64,000 nt of DNA, from contig WNWL01000003.1 in NCBI GenBank assembly GCA_009733745.1, positions 310,001 to 374,000 on the forward strand, given 5' to 3'. Below the pieces are notes generated by a model. That model had not been told where the DNA came from. It saw only the letters and a list, made by a program, of their open reading frames with translations, and searched no databases. The translations under genes and the position numbers were made by a program. Below, piece by piece: positions 36,158 through 44,923 of the stretch (positions are counted from its first letter, which is position 1; each line of letters starts with the position of its first letter). Source of the stretch: Oceanobacillus sp. HTM 045. Its GTDB lineage: Bacteria > Pseudomonadota > Alphaproteobacteria > Rhodobacterales > Rhodobacteraceae.

Positions 36158-37702
36158 TTGAGCGCGCCCGGCGTTGCGTCCGTCCCGCCCCCCGCCGTGC
36201 GTCTATCCGGTATCGTCAAGCGGTTCGGGCCGGTGGTGGCGAACGACCATGTGGACCTCGAGGTCGCGCCGGGCACCATTCACGGCATCATCGGCGAGAA
36301 CGGGGCGGGGAAGTCGACGCTCGTCAGCATCCTCTACGGCTTCTACGGCCATGACGAGGGCACGATCGAGATCGACGGGCGCGAGGTCCGGATCGGCTCG
36401 CCTGCCGATGCCATCGCCGCCGGGATCGGCATGGTGCATCAGCATTTCATGCTGGTGCCCACCTTCACCGTGCTGGAGAACGTCATGCTGGGGGCGGAGG
36501 GCGGCTTCACCCTCGGTCCCGGCGCGCGGGAGACGCGGGCGGAGCTGGCGCGGCTCTCGGCCGATTACGGGCTCGAGATCGACCCGGACGCGCTGGTCGG
36601 CGACCTGCCGGTCGGGCTGCGGCAGCGGGTGGAGATCCTGAAGGCGCTGCGGCGCTCGGCCCGCATCCTGATCCTCGACGAGCCGACCGGCGTGCTGACG
36701 CCGGGAGAGACGGACCGGCTGTTCGAGATCCTGCACGCGCTGCGCGACCGGGGCGTGACGATCCTGCTGATCACCCACAAGCTGCGCGAGATCATGGAGG
36801 GGACGGACGCCGTCTCCGTGATGCGGCGGGGCAGGATGGTCGGGCACCGCAAGACCTCCGGGACCAGCCGCGAGGAGCTGGCGGAGCTGATGGTCGGGCG
36901 CAAGGTGCTGCTGGAGGCCGAGCACGGCGCACCGACCGTGGGCGAGGTGGCGCTGGCCGCGCAGGGCCTGAGCTGGCGCGACGCGGGCGGGGCGCTGCGG
37001 CTCGACGACGTGTCGCTGGAGCTGCGGGCCGGGGAGATCCTCGGCGTGGCGGGGGTGTCCGGCAACGGGCAGTCGGAACTGCTGGACGTGCTCTCCGGCA
37101 TCCGCCCGCTGCAACAGGGCGCGATCTCCTACGCGGGCAGGACCATCGACGCGAAGCACCCGGTGGACCCGGCGGAGATGCGCCGCCTCGGCCTCGCCCA
37201 TGTGCCGGAGGACCGGCACCACACCGGGCTCGTGCTGCCCTTCGAGGCCTGCGAGAACGCGGTGCTGGGCTATCATGACGGGCCGAAGGCGGGCGAGGGG
37301 CCGTTCGTCAGCCCGTCGCGCATCCGCGGGCATTGCGCGGGGATGATGACCGAGTTCGACGTGCGCCCGCCCAACCCGCGGCTGGCGGCGCGGGGCTTCT
37401 CGGGCGGGAATCAGCAGAAGATCGTCATCGCGCGGGAGATCGACGCGGCGCCCAAGGTGCTGCTGGTCGGCCAGCCGACGCGGGGGGTGGATATCGGCGC
37501 GATCGAGTTCATCCATGCGCAGTTGCTTGCGCTGCGCGACGCGGGCTGCGCGCTCTTGCTGGTGTCGGTGGAGCTGGACGAGATATTCGCGCTCTCCGAC
37601 CGGATCATGGTGATGAACGCGGGCAAGGTGGTCGGCACCCTGCCGCGGGCGGAGGCGGACCGGAACCGCCTCGGCCTGATGATGGCCGGGGTGGCGGCAT
37701 GA
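36158..37702 (+). CDS. ABC transporter ATP-binding protein, BMP/nucleoside uptake type
   Basis: A 514-residue fused double ATPase. The first domain has Walker A G-E-N-G-A-G-K-S-T and Walker B L-I-L-D-E-P-T. The second is partly degenerate in Walker A (G-V-S-G-N-G-Q-S-E-L) and Walker B (L-L-V-G-Q-P-T-R-G-V-D) but has a good signature (F-S-G-G-N-Q-Q-K). This is the usual form in BMP-family nucleoside or sugar importers. The start is a TTG with GGAG nine bases upstream. It opens the operon to 40817, whose cytidine deaminase supports nucleosides as substrates. No substrate-binding lipoprotein gene is adjacent. Confidence 0.9.
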   Translation: MSAPGVASVPPPAVRLSGIVKRFGPVVANDHVDLEVAPGTIHGIIGENGAGKSTLVSILYGFYGHDEGTIEIDGREVRIGSPADAIAAGIGMVHQHFMLVPTFTVLENVMLGAEGGFTLGPGARETRAELARLSADYGLEIDPDALVGDLPVGLRQRVEILKALRRSARILILDEPTGVLTPGETDRLFEILHALRDRGVTILLITHKLREIMEGTDAVSVMRRGRMVGHRKTSGTSREELAELMVGRKVLLEAEHGAPTVGEVALAAQGLSWRDAGGALRLDDVSLELRAGEILGVAGVSGNGQSELLDVLSGIRPLQQGAISYAGRTIDAKHPVDPAEMRRLGLAHVPEDRHHTGLVLPFEACENAVLGYHDGPKAGEGPFVSPSRIRGHCAGMMTEFDVRPPNPRLAARGFSGGNQQKIVIAREIDAAPKVLLVGQPTRGVDIGAIEFIHAQLLALRDAGCALLLVSVELDEIFALSDRIMVMNAGKVVGTLPRAEADRNRLGLMMAGVAA

Positions 37703-38265
37703 GGCCCCACGAAGTCCCGACACCCGGCCCGGCGGCCGGTTTTGGCGCGGAGTTGCGCGGGCGCCTGCCGGTGCTGGAGACCGCGCGCCTGCGGCTGCGC
37801 GCGCCGGTGCTGGAGGACTTCCCGCTCTGGGCGGAGATCTTCTGCGGGCCGGAGGGTCCGATGCTCGGCGGGCCGTTCACCCGCGACGAGGTGTTCCGCG
37901 AGTTCGCCGGGGCGGTGGGCATGTGGCTGCTGCGCGGGCACGGGCCGTGGACGGTCGAGACGCGCGCGGGGGAGGACCTTGCCGGGGAGGCGCTCGGCTT
38001 CGTGCTGATCGGCTTCGAGCCGGGCGACCGGGAGCCGGAACTGGGGATGATGTTCGCGCAGGCGGCGCGCGGGAAGGGCTACGCGGCCGAGGCGGCGCGG
38101 GCCGCGCGCGACCATGCCTTCGGCGCGATGGGGCTGCCCTCGCTGGTCAGCTACATCGACCCGGCGAATGCACCCTCGCAGCGCCTCGCCGCGCGGCTCG
38201 GCACGGTGCGGGACGGTTCCGTGGACGAGGCCGAGGTCTGGCGCCACCGGGAGGGCGCGGCATGA
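37699..38265 (+). CDS. GNAT family N-acetyltransferase (RimJ/RimL-like)
   Basis: A 188-residue acetyltransferase starting in the stop of the ABC ATPase gene (ATGA). L-E-T-A-R-L-R-L-R-A-P opens the domain, as in RimJ/RimL-like GNATs. The acetyl-CoA loop region is M-M-F-A-Q-A-A-R-G-K-G-Y-A-A-E-A near residue 115, followed by S-Y-I-D-P-A-N-A-P-S-Q-R-L-A-A-R-L-G. Substrate unknown. It sits between the ATPase and permease genes of one importer with coupled starts on both sides, an unusual place. Confidence 0.88.
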   Translation: MRPHEVPTPGPAAGFGAELRGRLPVLETARLRLRAPVLEDFPLWAEIFCGPEGPMLGGPFTRDEVFREFAGAVGMWLLRGHGPWTVETRAGEDLAGEALGFVLIGFEPGDREPELGMMFAQAARGKGYAAEAARAARDHAFGAMGLPSLVSYIDPANAPSQRLAARLGTVRDGSVDEAEVWRHREGAA

Positions 38266-39347
38266 ACCGCCTCCCCGCATGGGCCGAGATCGGCGTTCTG
38301 CCGGTCATCAACCTGGCACTGGCGCTGGCGGTCTCCGGCCTCGTGATCTGGGCGGTGGGCGAGAACCCGTTCGACGCGATGCTGGTGATGGTGCGCGGGG
38401 CGTTCGGCTCCGACTACGCCATCGGCTACACGCTCTACTACGCGACCAACTTCATCTTCACCGGGCTGGCCGTGTCGGTCGCGTTCCACGCGATGCTGTT
38501 CAACATCGGCGGCGAGGGGCAGGCCGCGCTCGGCGGGCTGGGCGTGGCGCTGGCCTGCCTCGCCTTCGACAGCGTGTTGCCGGCGGTGCTGATGATCCCC
38601 GTGGCGATACTGTTCTCGGCCGGGTTCGGCGCCGGCTGGGCGCTGATCCCCGGCTACCTTCAGGCCTACCGGGGCAGCCACATCGTGATCACCACGATCA
38701 TGTTCAACTTCATCGCCGCGGGGCTGCTGGTGCCGCTGCTCGGCGGGCCGCTGAAGCGGGAGGGCCAGTCCTCGCCGCAGACGCGCGAGTTCGCCGAGGA
38801 TGCCTGGCTGCCCAAGGCGCACGAGATCCTCGACGGGGTCGGGATCGGCATGGCCAAGACGCCGCTGAACCTCGCCTTCGTGGTCGCGATCCTCGCCTGC
38901 CTGTTCGTCTGGGTGCTGATCTGGCGCACCAAGTTCGGCTACGCGCTGCGCGCGATGGGCCACAGCGAGCACGCGGCGGAATATGCCGGCGTGAAGGTGC
39001 GGCGGATGACGGTGATCGCCATGTCGATCTCGGGCGCGCTGGCCGGGATGATGGCGCTGAACGAGATCATGGGCGTGCAGCACAAGCTGGTGCTGAACTT
39101 CACCTCCGGCTACGGCTTCACCGGCATCGCCGTGGCGCTGATGGGGCGCAACCACCCGGTCGGCATCATCCTCGCCAGCGTCCTGTTCGGGGCGCTGTTC
39201 CAGGGCGGGTCGGAACTGGATTTCGAGTTCACCACCATCACCCGCGAGATGGTGCTGGTGATCCAGGGGCTGATCATCCTGTTCTCCGGCGCGCTGGCTC
39301 TGATGCTGGTGCCGGCGATGCGGCGGCTGGTGATGCGCAATGGCTGA
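38262..39347 (+). CDS. ABC transporter permease (BMP/nucleoside uptake type), subunit 1
   Basis: A 361-residue inner-membrane permease with about nine helices. The region A-M-L-F-N-I-G-G-E-G-Q-A-A-L-G-G is the conserved motif of the BPD_transp_2 family, and L-R-A-M-G-H-S-E-H-A-A-E-Y-A-G-V fits the cytoplasmic coupling loop. Its ATG overlaps the GNAT stop, and its end overlaps the second permease by eight bases, so all are co-translated. Confidence 0.92.
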   Translation: MNRLPAWAEIGVLPVINLALALAVSGLVIWAVGENPFDAMLVMVRGAFGSDYAIGYTLYYATNFIFTGLAVSVAFHAMLFNIGGEGQAALGGLGVALACLAFDSVLPAVLMIPVAILFSAGFGAGWALIPGYLQAYRGSHIVITTIMFNFIAAGLLVPLLGGPLKREGQSSPQTREFAEDAWLPKAHEILDGVGIGMAKTPLNLAFVVAILACLFVWVLIWRTKFGYALRAMGHSEHAAEYAGVKVRRMTVIAMSISGALAGMMALNEIMGVQHKLVLNFTSGYGFTGIAVALMGRNHPVGIILASVLFGALFQGGSELDFEFTTITREMVLVIQGLIILFSGALALMLVPAMRRLVMRNG

Positions 39348-40407
39348 GGCGTGGATCGACATCCTGCGCATCCTCGACGGCACGCTGCGGCTGGCCGCGC
39401 CGCTGATCCTCTGCGCGATGGCCGGACTGATCTCGGAACGCTCGGGCATCATCGACATCGGGCTGGAGGGCAAGCTCCTGGCGGGCGCCTTCGCCTCCGC
39501 CGCGGTGGCCTCGCTGGCCGGGAGCGCCACGGGCGCGGGGCTGTTCGAGGCCATGCCGTGGCTCGGCGAGGGCGGGGCGGAGACCGCCGCCTCGGTGCTG
39601 AACGCCGCCGCGCCGTGGTGGGGGCTGCTGGCGGCGATCCTCGTCTGCATGTTCCTCGGCGCGGTGCATGGATTCGCCTGCATCACCCACAGGGGCGACC
39701 ACATCATCTCGGGCGTGGCGGTGAACATCCTCGCCGCGGGGCTTACGGTGGTGGTGGGCTTCGCGCTGTTCCGGCAGGGCGGCCAGTCGCCGCCGCTGGG
39801 GCGGGACGAGCGGTTCGGGCCACTGCAATGGCCGGGCGCGGAGGGCGCGGCGGAGATCCCGGTGATCGGGCCGCTCTATGCGGAACTGATCTCGGGGCAC
39901 AACATCCTCGTCTATGTCGCGCTGCTCGCGGTGCCGCTGGTGGCGCTCCTCCTCTACCGGACGACCTTCGGCCTCAGGCTCCGTGCCGTGGGCGAGACGC
40001 CGGAGGCGGTGGACACGGCGGGGATCTCGGTGCACTGGCTGCGCTACCGCGCGGTGCTGATCGCGGGGCTCCTGTGCGGGATCGCGGGCTGCTACCTCTC
40101 CACCGCGCACGGCGCCGGGTTCGTGCGCGAGATGAGCGCGGGCAAGGGCTTCATCGCGCTGGCGGCGATGATCTTCGGCAAGTGGCGGCCCTGGACGACG
40201 CTGTTCGCCTGCCTGCTGTTCGGCTTCCTCGAATCGGGCGCGGCGCGGCTCCAGGGGGTGGAACTGCCGCTGATCGGCCCCGCGCCGGTCGAGCTGATCC
40301 TCGTGCTGCCCTACGTGATGACGGTGATCCTGCTGGCCGGGTTCTTCGGCAAGGCGGTGCCGCCCAGGGCGCTGGGCCAGCCATACGGCAAGGGGCGGGG
40401 CAAGTGA
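39340..40407 (+). CDS. ABC transporter permease (BMP/nucleoside uptake type), subunit 2
   Basis: A 355-residue permease of the same family. I-S-E-R-S-G-I-I-D-I-G-L-E-G-K-L-L-A-G-A-F is the conserved motif near residue 30 and L-R-A-V-G-E-T-P-E-A-V-D-T-A-G-I is the coupling loop. It makes the heterodimeric channel with the preceding permease. Its stop overlaps the GTG start of cytidine deaminase. Confidence 0.92.
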   Translation: MAEAWIDILRILDGTLRLAAPLILCAMAGLISERSGIIDIGLEGKLLAGAFASAAVASLAGSATGAGLFEAMPWLGEGGAETAASVLNAAAPWWGLLAAILVCMFLGAVHGFACITHRGDHIISGVAVNILAAGLTVVVGFALFRQGGQSPPLGRDERFGPLQWPGAEGAAEIPVIGPLYAELISGHNILVYVALLAVPLVALLLYRTTFGLRLRAVGETPEAVDTAGISVHWLRYRAVLIAGLLCGIAGCYLSTAHGAGFVREMSAGKGFIALAAMIFGKWRPWTTLFACLLFGFLESGAARLQGVELPLIGPAPVELILVLPYVMTVILLAGFFGKAVPPRALGQPYGKGRGK

Positions 40408-40424
40408 GCGCGGGGCAAGTGAGC
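40395..40424 (+). repeat. Perfect 15-bp tandem duplication over the cdd start
   Basis: GCGGGGCAAGTGAGC occurs at 40395-40409 and again at 40410-40424 without a gap. Each copy holds a G-rich ribosome-site-like run and a GTG start codon (40404 and 40419), in the same frame. The first GTG overlaps the permease stop (GTGA); the second gives a protein five residues shorter. Confidence 0.9.
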
Positions 40425-40817
40425 GACTTGGCACTGATTGCTGCGGCGCAGGCCGCGCGGGATCGGGCACACGCGCCCTATTCGCGCCACCCGGTCGGCG
40501 CGGCGGTGCTGGACGAGGCCGGGCGCATCCATGCCGGGTGCAATGTGGAGAACGCCGCCTACCCGCTCGGCACCTGCGCCGAGGCCTCCGCCATCTCGGC
40601 GATGGTCGGCGCGGGCGGGCGCCGGATCGCGGCGATCGCCGTGGCCGGGCCGGAGGGGTCGCTCTGCACCCCCTGCGGCGGCTGCCGCCAGCGAATCCGC
40701 GAGTTCGCCGCGGGAGATACGCCGGTGCTGGTGCGCGACCCGGAGGGCGGCGTGGCCCGGTTCACGCTGGACGAGCTGCTCCCCGCCTCCTTCGGGCCGG
40801 AAAACCTCGGGCAATAG
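40404..40817 (+). CDS. cdd: Cytidine deaminase
   Basis: A 137-residue enzyme of pyrimidine salvage that deaminates cytidine and deoxycytidine to the uridines. The zinc site is complete: C-A-E in G-T-C-A-E-A-S-A and two Cys in P-C-G-G-C-R-Q. V-E-N-A-A-Y-P is the usual nucleoside-binding block. The GTG at 40404 overlaps the permease stop; a second in-frame GTG at 40419 lies in a duplicated copy of the start region. Cytidine taken up by the preceding importer is the likely substrate. Confidence 0.93.
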   Translation: MSAGQVSDLALIAAAQAARDRAHAPYSRHPVGAAVLDEAGRIHAGCNVENAAYPLGTCAEASAISAMVGAGGRRIAAIAVAGPEGSLCTPCGGCRQRIREFAAGDTPVLVRDPEGGVARFTLDELLPASFGPENLGQ

Positions 40818-40908
40818 CGCGTCTCGCGACACGGGCTGGCGGATTCGGACGCCCCGCGCCTGCCCGTTGGCGTGATGGTGCGGCGATGGTCTCCAGGAGC
40901 GCCGCCCG

Positions 40909-42246
40909 ATGATGGACATGCCTGCCCCGCCGACAGCGACAACGGAGAATGGCACGCTCGCCGTTCTCGCCCGCTACGCCGCTTCCCTGCCCGCGGTACT
41001 GCCACCCGACGCGGCGCTGGAGGCGCGGCTGGCCTTTCTCGACACGCTGGCCTGCATGATCGCGGGGGCAAACGAGCCGCAGACCCGCGCGGCGCGGGCG
41101 GCGATGGAGGGCCGGGAGGACGGCGCGGCGGCGGCCATGGTCGCGGGAACGGCGGCACATGCGCTGGACTACGACGACTACGAGGTGCCCGGCTCGACCC
41201 ATCCGAGCGCGGTGCTGGTCCCGGCGATCCTCGGCGCGGCGAAGGGGCGAGAGGTGACGCTGGATGCCGCGCTGCGCGCCTATGCGGCGGGGTACGAGGC
41301 GATCATCCGGCTGGGGCGCGGGCTCGGCTATGGCCATTACATCCGCGGCTGGCACGCGACGGGCACGCTGGGCCCGGTCGGCGCGGCGCTGGCGGCAGCG
41401 ACGTTGCGGGGGCTCGACGCCGGGAGCACCGTTTCGGCCATGTCGCTGGCCACGTCGATGTCGGCGGGGCTGAAGGCGCAGTTCGGGACCGACGCCAAGG
41501 CGCTCCACGCCGGGCTCGCGGCGCGGGCCGGGGTGGAGGCGGCGGCGCTGGCCTGGGCCGGTGCCTGCGCGGCGGCGGGTGCGCTGGATGGGCCGAGCGG
41601 GTTCCTCGCGGTCTACGGCACGGCGGAGAGCCCTGGGGCAGCGGCGATGGGCGACGGGGCGGAGCTGGCGCTCCTCGCCGACAGACCGCTCCGCAAACCC
41701 TGGGCCTGCTGCGCCTATACCCAGCGGCCGATCGAGGCGGCGCTGGAGCTTGCCGGGCGGCCGGGATACGCGGCGGAGGCGGTGGAAGAGGCGGCGCTGC
41801 ACATGCCGGAGCCCTATCTCGCCGTCGCCGGGTTCACCGACCCGCGGACCGGCAACGAGGCACGGTTCAGCGCGCGCTACTGCGTCGCCGTGGCGCTGGC
41901 GGAGGGCGCGGTAGGTCCCGGCAGCTTCGCGCCCGAGGCGATCCGGCGGGAGGCGGTGCAGGAGATGCTGGCGCGGGTGACGCTCCACCCCTACCCGCTC
42001 GCGCCGGGGCTCGGCGACATGTCACCCGAGGCGCCGGACCGGCTGGTCCTCCGGCTCCGCGGCGGCGGCACGGTGGAGGCCACCGTTCCCCATGTCCCCG
42101 GCGGACCGGCGCTGCCGATGACGGCGGAGCAGGTGGCGGAGAAGTTCACCGCCTGCGGCGGCACGCGGTCGGCGGCGGATACCGTGCTGGGCGCGGATGG
42201 CGCCACGCCGCTCCGCGAGGTGCTTGCCGGATTGCCGCCCGGATGA
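40909..42246 (+). CDS. MmgE/PrpD family protein
   Basis: A 445-residue protein of the 2-methylcitrate dehydratase fold. Features include D-T-L-A-C-M-I-A-G near residue 45, H-A-L-D-Y-D-D-Y near 85, S-T-H-P-S-A-V-L-V-P-A and the W-H-A-T-G-T-L-G-P block near 148, all common to MmgE/PrpD. In a genome without adjacent prp genes the substrate is open. Many members act in dicarboxylate or itaconate-like metabolism. It follows cdd by 91 bases. Confidence 0.88.
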   Translation: MMDMPAPPTATTENGTLAVLARYAASLPAVLPPDAALEARLAFLDTLACMIAGANEPQTRAARAAMEGREDGAAAAMVAGTAAHALDYDDYEVPGSTHPSAVLVPAILGAAKGREVTLDAALRAYAAGYEAIIRLGRGLGYGHYIRGWHATGTLGPVGAALAAATLRGLDAGSTVSAMSLATSMSAGLKAQFGTDAKALHAGLAARAGVEAAALAWAGACAAAGALDGPSGFLAVYGTAESPGAAAMGDGAELALLADRPLRKPWACCAYTQRPIEAALELAGRPGYAAEAVEEAALHMPEPYLAVAGFTDPRTGNEARFSARYCVAVALAEGAVGPGSFAPEAIRREAVQEMLARVTLHPYPLAPGLGDMSPEAPDRLVLRLRGGGTVEATVPHVPGGPALPMTAEQVAEKFTACGGTRSAADTVLGADGATPLREVLAGLPPG

Positions 42247-42272
42247 TGGGATGACCGGAAAGGGAGGGTGTC

Positions 42273-42644
42273 ATGGACCTCGGAGCCTTTTCGGTCAGCC
42301 TCGCGGTGAAGGACATCGCCGCGTCGGAGGCGTTCTACGCGAAACTCGGTTTCCAGCCCGCCGGCGGTGATGCATCGCAGGGATGGCTGATCCTGCGCAA
42401 CGGGCCGCGGGTGATCGGGCTGTTCCAGGGCATGTTCGAGCGCAACATGCTGACCTTCAATCCCGGCTGGGACCAGCAGGGGCGGGAGACGGACAGCTTC
42501 ACCGACATCCGCGAGCTGCAGCGGTCGCTGCGCGAAGCCGGGATGACCTTCGAGGCGGAGGTGGACGAGGACGGCTCCGGCCCGGGGCATTTCATGGTGC
42601 TGGACCCGGACGGGAACCCGGTGCTGGTGGACCAGCACCGCTGA
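42273..42644 (+). CDS. VOC family protein
   Basis: A 123-residue VOC protein: S-L-A-V-K-D-I-A-A-S-E-A-F-Y-A-K-L-G-F opens it and F-M-V-L-D-P-D-G-N-P-V-L-V-D-Q-H closes it. The canonical Glu/His metal ligands are not all evident, so it may bind a ligand rather than catalyse. The ribosome site is GGGAGGGT. It faces the ParB-like gene tail-to-tail, with four bases between. Confidence 0.82.
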   Translation: MDLGAFSVSLAVKDIAASEAFYAKLGFQPAGGDASQGWLILRNGPRVIGLFQGMFERNMLTFNPGWDQQGRETDSFTDIRELQRSLREAGMTFEAEVDEDGSGPGHFMVLDPDGNPVLVDQHR

Positions 42645-42648
42645 GGCG

Positions 42649-43119
42649 TCAGGGCGCGGGGTTCTGCGGGTTGGTGAAGCTGGCCCGGCCGCCGGAATCG
42701 CTCGCCTCGCCCGCGGCCTTGCGCACCTTGGGCCATCTCCGGGGCTTCTCGAACACCAGGAAATAGAGCGTGCGGACCTTGCGGGAGAACAGGTTCGAGA
42801 AGAAGCCGCCATCGACGATGCGCGCCGCGGTGAGGCGATGGCCGCCGTCGATGACGAACCATTTCCCCTTGCGCCCGATCCGGCAGATGATCGGCTCGAA
42901 CGGCTGGAACCCCTTCTCGCGGATCGAGCGGACCACCGCCTGAAGGCGCGGGCTGTCGGGCCGCCAGTCGTTGCGGAAGGTGATCTGGCGGACGACGGAC
43001 CAGGGAACCTCCAGCGCGGCGACGCCGTCGTAGTAGCGGATCGACTTCAGGTCGCGCTTGCGGGCGATATACTGGATCGGGCCGACATGCGTCGGCAGGA
43101 AACCGCCGTAATGCTGCAC
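42649..43119 (-). CDS. ParB/sulfiredoxin-like fold protein
   Basis: A 156-residue protein starting at a GTG. The middle reads like a ParB N-terminal domain: I-R-E-K-G-F-Q-P-F-E-P-I-I-C-R-I, then K-W-F-V-I-D-G-G-H-R-L-T-A-A-R near residue 95, where G-G-H-R is the usual nucleotide-binding motif of ParB and sulfiredoxin. No DNA-binding helix-turn-helix or ParA-interaction part is present, so it is not a chromosome-partitioning ParB. The role is unknown. Confidence 0.72.
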   Translation of the reverse strand: MQHYGGFLPTHVGPIQYIARKRDLKSIRYYDGVAALEVPWSVVRQITFRNDWRPDSPRLQAVVRSIREKGFQPFEPIICRIGRKGKWFVIDGGHRLTAARIVDGGFFSNLFSRKVRTLYFLVFEKPRRWPKVRKAAGEASDSGGRASFTNPQNPAP

Positions 43120-43255
43120 TGCCCGAACCCTTTCGACGCGTCCCGCCGCCTGTCTTTCGCCTTGCCCCTGTCCTGAATACCACCAGTTGAACGCAGGTTC
43201 ACCAGCCCTTCGGGGCCGGGGCGTGAAAAGGGGGCGAAAAACGCCGGGCCGGGGC

Positions 43256-43756
43256 TCAGACCTCCTCGGCGGCGCGCTCCTCCAGCACGTCGAAGGGCAC
43301 GCCCGGTTCCTGCTTGGAGGCGCGGATGACCAGCGAGGTCTTGACCGAGGCCACGTTCGGCGCGGAGGTCAGCGAGCCGGTGAGGAAGCTCTGGAAGGTG
43401 GAGAGATCCGGCGCGACGCATTTCAGCAGGAAGTCGATTTCGCCGTTCAGCATGTGGCACTCGCGCACAAGCGGCCAGCTCCGCACCCGTTCCTCGAAGG
43501 CGACGAGATCGGCCTCGGCCTGGCTGTTGAGGCCGACCATGGCAAAGACCATCACCTCGAAGTCGAGCGCGCGGGCGTTGACGCGGGCGTGGTAGCCCTC
43601 GATCAGCCCGGCTTCTTCCAGCGCGCGGACCCGGCGCAGGCAGGGCGGCGCGGAGATGCCGACCCGGCGCGAGAGTTCCACGTTGGTCATGCGGCCGTCG
43701 GCCTGAAGCTCCGCGAGGATCTTCCGGTCGATCGGATCGAGCTTCATGCCTGGCAT
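43256..43756 (-). CDS. Lrp/AsnC family transcriptional regulator
   Basis: A 166-residue regulator with the N-terminal helix-turn-helix D-P-I-D-R-K-I-L-A-E-L-Q-A-D-G-R ... V-E-L-S-R-R-V-G-I-S-A-P-P-C-L-R-R-V and a C-terminal RAM ligand-binding domain (M-L-N-G-E-I-D-F-L-L-K-C-V). Met at 43747 (MKLDPIDR) is an equally likely start. It is divergent from the ELM1-like gene, but a regulatory link is only inferred. Confidence 0.9.
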   Translation of the reverse strand: MPGMKLDPIDRKILAELQADGRMTNVELSRRVGISAPPCLRRVRALEEAGLIEGYHARVNARALDFEVMVFAMVGLNSQAEADLVAFEERVRSWPLVRECHMLNGEIDFLLKCVAPDLSTFQSFLTGSLTSAPNVASVKTSLVIRASKQEPGVPFDVLEERAAEEV

Positions 43757-43866
43757 GCCTGTCCCTGCGCTGTTTTCCTGCGCGCCTCGCGGAGATATGA
43801 TCGGCCCCGAGGGGCGATCGGCGGTGATTTAGTATCTGCGGGCCGCCGCGAAGGCAATAAAATTGC

Positions 43867-44916
43867 ATGCGGGCGCAACAAATGGAAACTCCCTCCGGTC
43901 GCGCCGGCGCATCCGAGATCACCGCCTGGGCGGTGACGGACGGGCGCGCCGGGAACGAGACCCAGGCGGTGGGCCTGCTGGAGGCGTTCGCGCGGGTCCG
44001 CCCGGTGCGGGTCGAGCGGCATCGGATCGAGCTTCTGCGCGCCTTCGCATGGATGCCGCCGCGGCTCTGGGCCCTGCCGGGCGCGTGGGAAGGCGGCTGG
44101 CCCTTTCTCGGGCTTAGGGGCGGCGCGGGGGCGCTGCCGCGGCCCTGGCCGGACGTGGTGGTGGGCACCGGGCGGCGTTCCGGCCCGGTGGTGGCGGCGA
44201 TGAAGAAGATCGAGCCGCGCATCTTCGCGGTGCAGATCCTCGACCCGCAGATGCCGGTGGAGGCGTTCGACCTCGTGGTGGTGCCGGACCACGACCGGCT
44301 GGAAGGGCCGAACGTGATCCGGGTGCTCGGCTCGATGAACCGGCTGTCGCAGAAGCGGCTGGCGGAGGAGGCGAAGAGCTGGCACCAGCGCCTCGCGCTG
44401 CTGCCGCGGCCCCGCGTCGCCGTGCTGCTCGGCGGGCCGAGCGACAGCGCGCAATGGGCGCCGGGCGACGGGGCGCAGCTTGGCGACAACCTGCTGGAGA
44501 TGGCCCGCGCCGGCGCGAGCTTGATGATCACCCCCTCGCGGCGCACCCCTGCGAAGCTGATCGAGGAGGTCAAGGCGGCGCTGGCGGGGCGGATCTACTG
44601 GCTTTGGGACGGGCGCGGCGACAACCCCTATTTCGGGATGCTGGGGCTGGCGGACGCCTTCGTGGTGACGGCGGATTCAGTCAACATGGTCTCGGAGGCG
44701 ACCTCCACCGGCAAGCCGGTACACGTCGCGCAGGTCTCGGGCCTCTCACCCAAGATCCGGCGGTTCCACGCCGCGCTGGAGACGCAGGGGATCACCCGCA
44801 CCTTCCGCGGGCGGCTGGAAAAGTGGGATTATGTCCCGATCGACGAGACCGCGCGGGTCGCGGGCGAACTGGCGGCGCGGATCGGCGCGGTGACCAGGCA
44901 GGCCGGGCCGGGCTGA
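43867..44916 (+). CDS. ELM1/GtrOC1-like family protein
   Basis: A 349-residue protein of the family named after the plant mitochondrial fission factor ELM1, common in Alphaproteobacteria and resembling a GT-B glycosyltransferase fold. Visible blocks: V-T-D-G-R-A-G-N-E-T-Q near residue 23, V-V-V-G-T-G-R-R-S near 98, V-A-V-L-L-G-G-P-S near 183 and the end V-V-T-A-D-S-V-N-M-V-S-E-A near 264. No bacterial function is established. The start has no clear ribosome site; Met6 is an alternative. Confidence 0.88.
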   Translation: MRAQQMETPSGRAGASEITAWAVTDGRAGNETQAVGLLEAFARVRPVRVERHRIELLRAFAWMPPRLWALPGAWEGGWPFLGLRGGAGALPRPWPDVVVGTGRRSGPVVAAMKKIEPRIFAVQILDPQMPVEAFDLVVVPDHDRLEGPNVIRVLGSMNRLSQKRLAEEAKSWHQRLALLPRPRVAVLLGGPSDSAQWAPGDGAQLGDNLLEMARAGASLMITPSRRTPAKLIEEVKAALAGRIYWLWDGRGDNPYFGMLGLADAFVVTADSVNMVSEATSTGKPVHVAQVSGLSPKIRRFHAALETQGITRTFRGRLEKWDYVPIDETARVAGELAARIGAVTRQAGPG

Positions 44917-44923
44917 GAGGCGG

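Noticed and set aside
42649-43119. Chromosome-partitioning ParB
   Set aside because: Only the N-terminal fold is present; there is no DNA-binding domain and no parA nearby.
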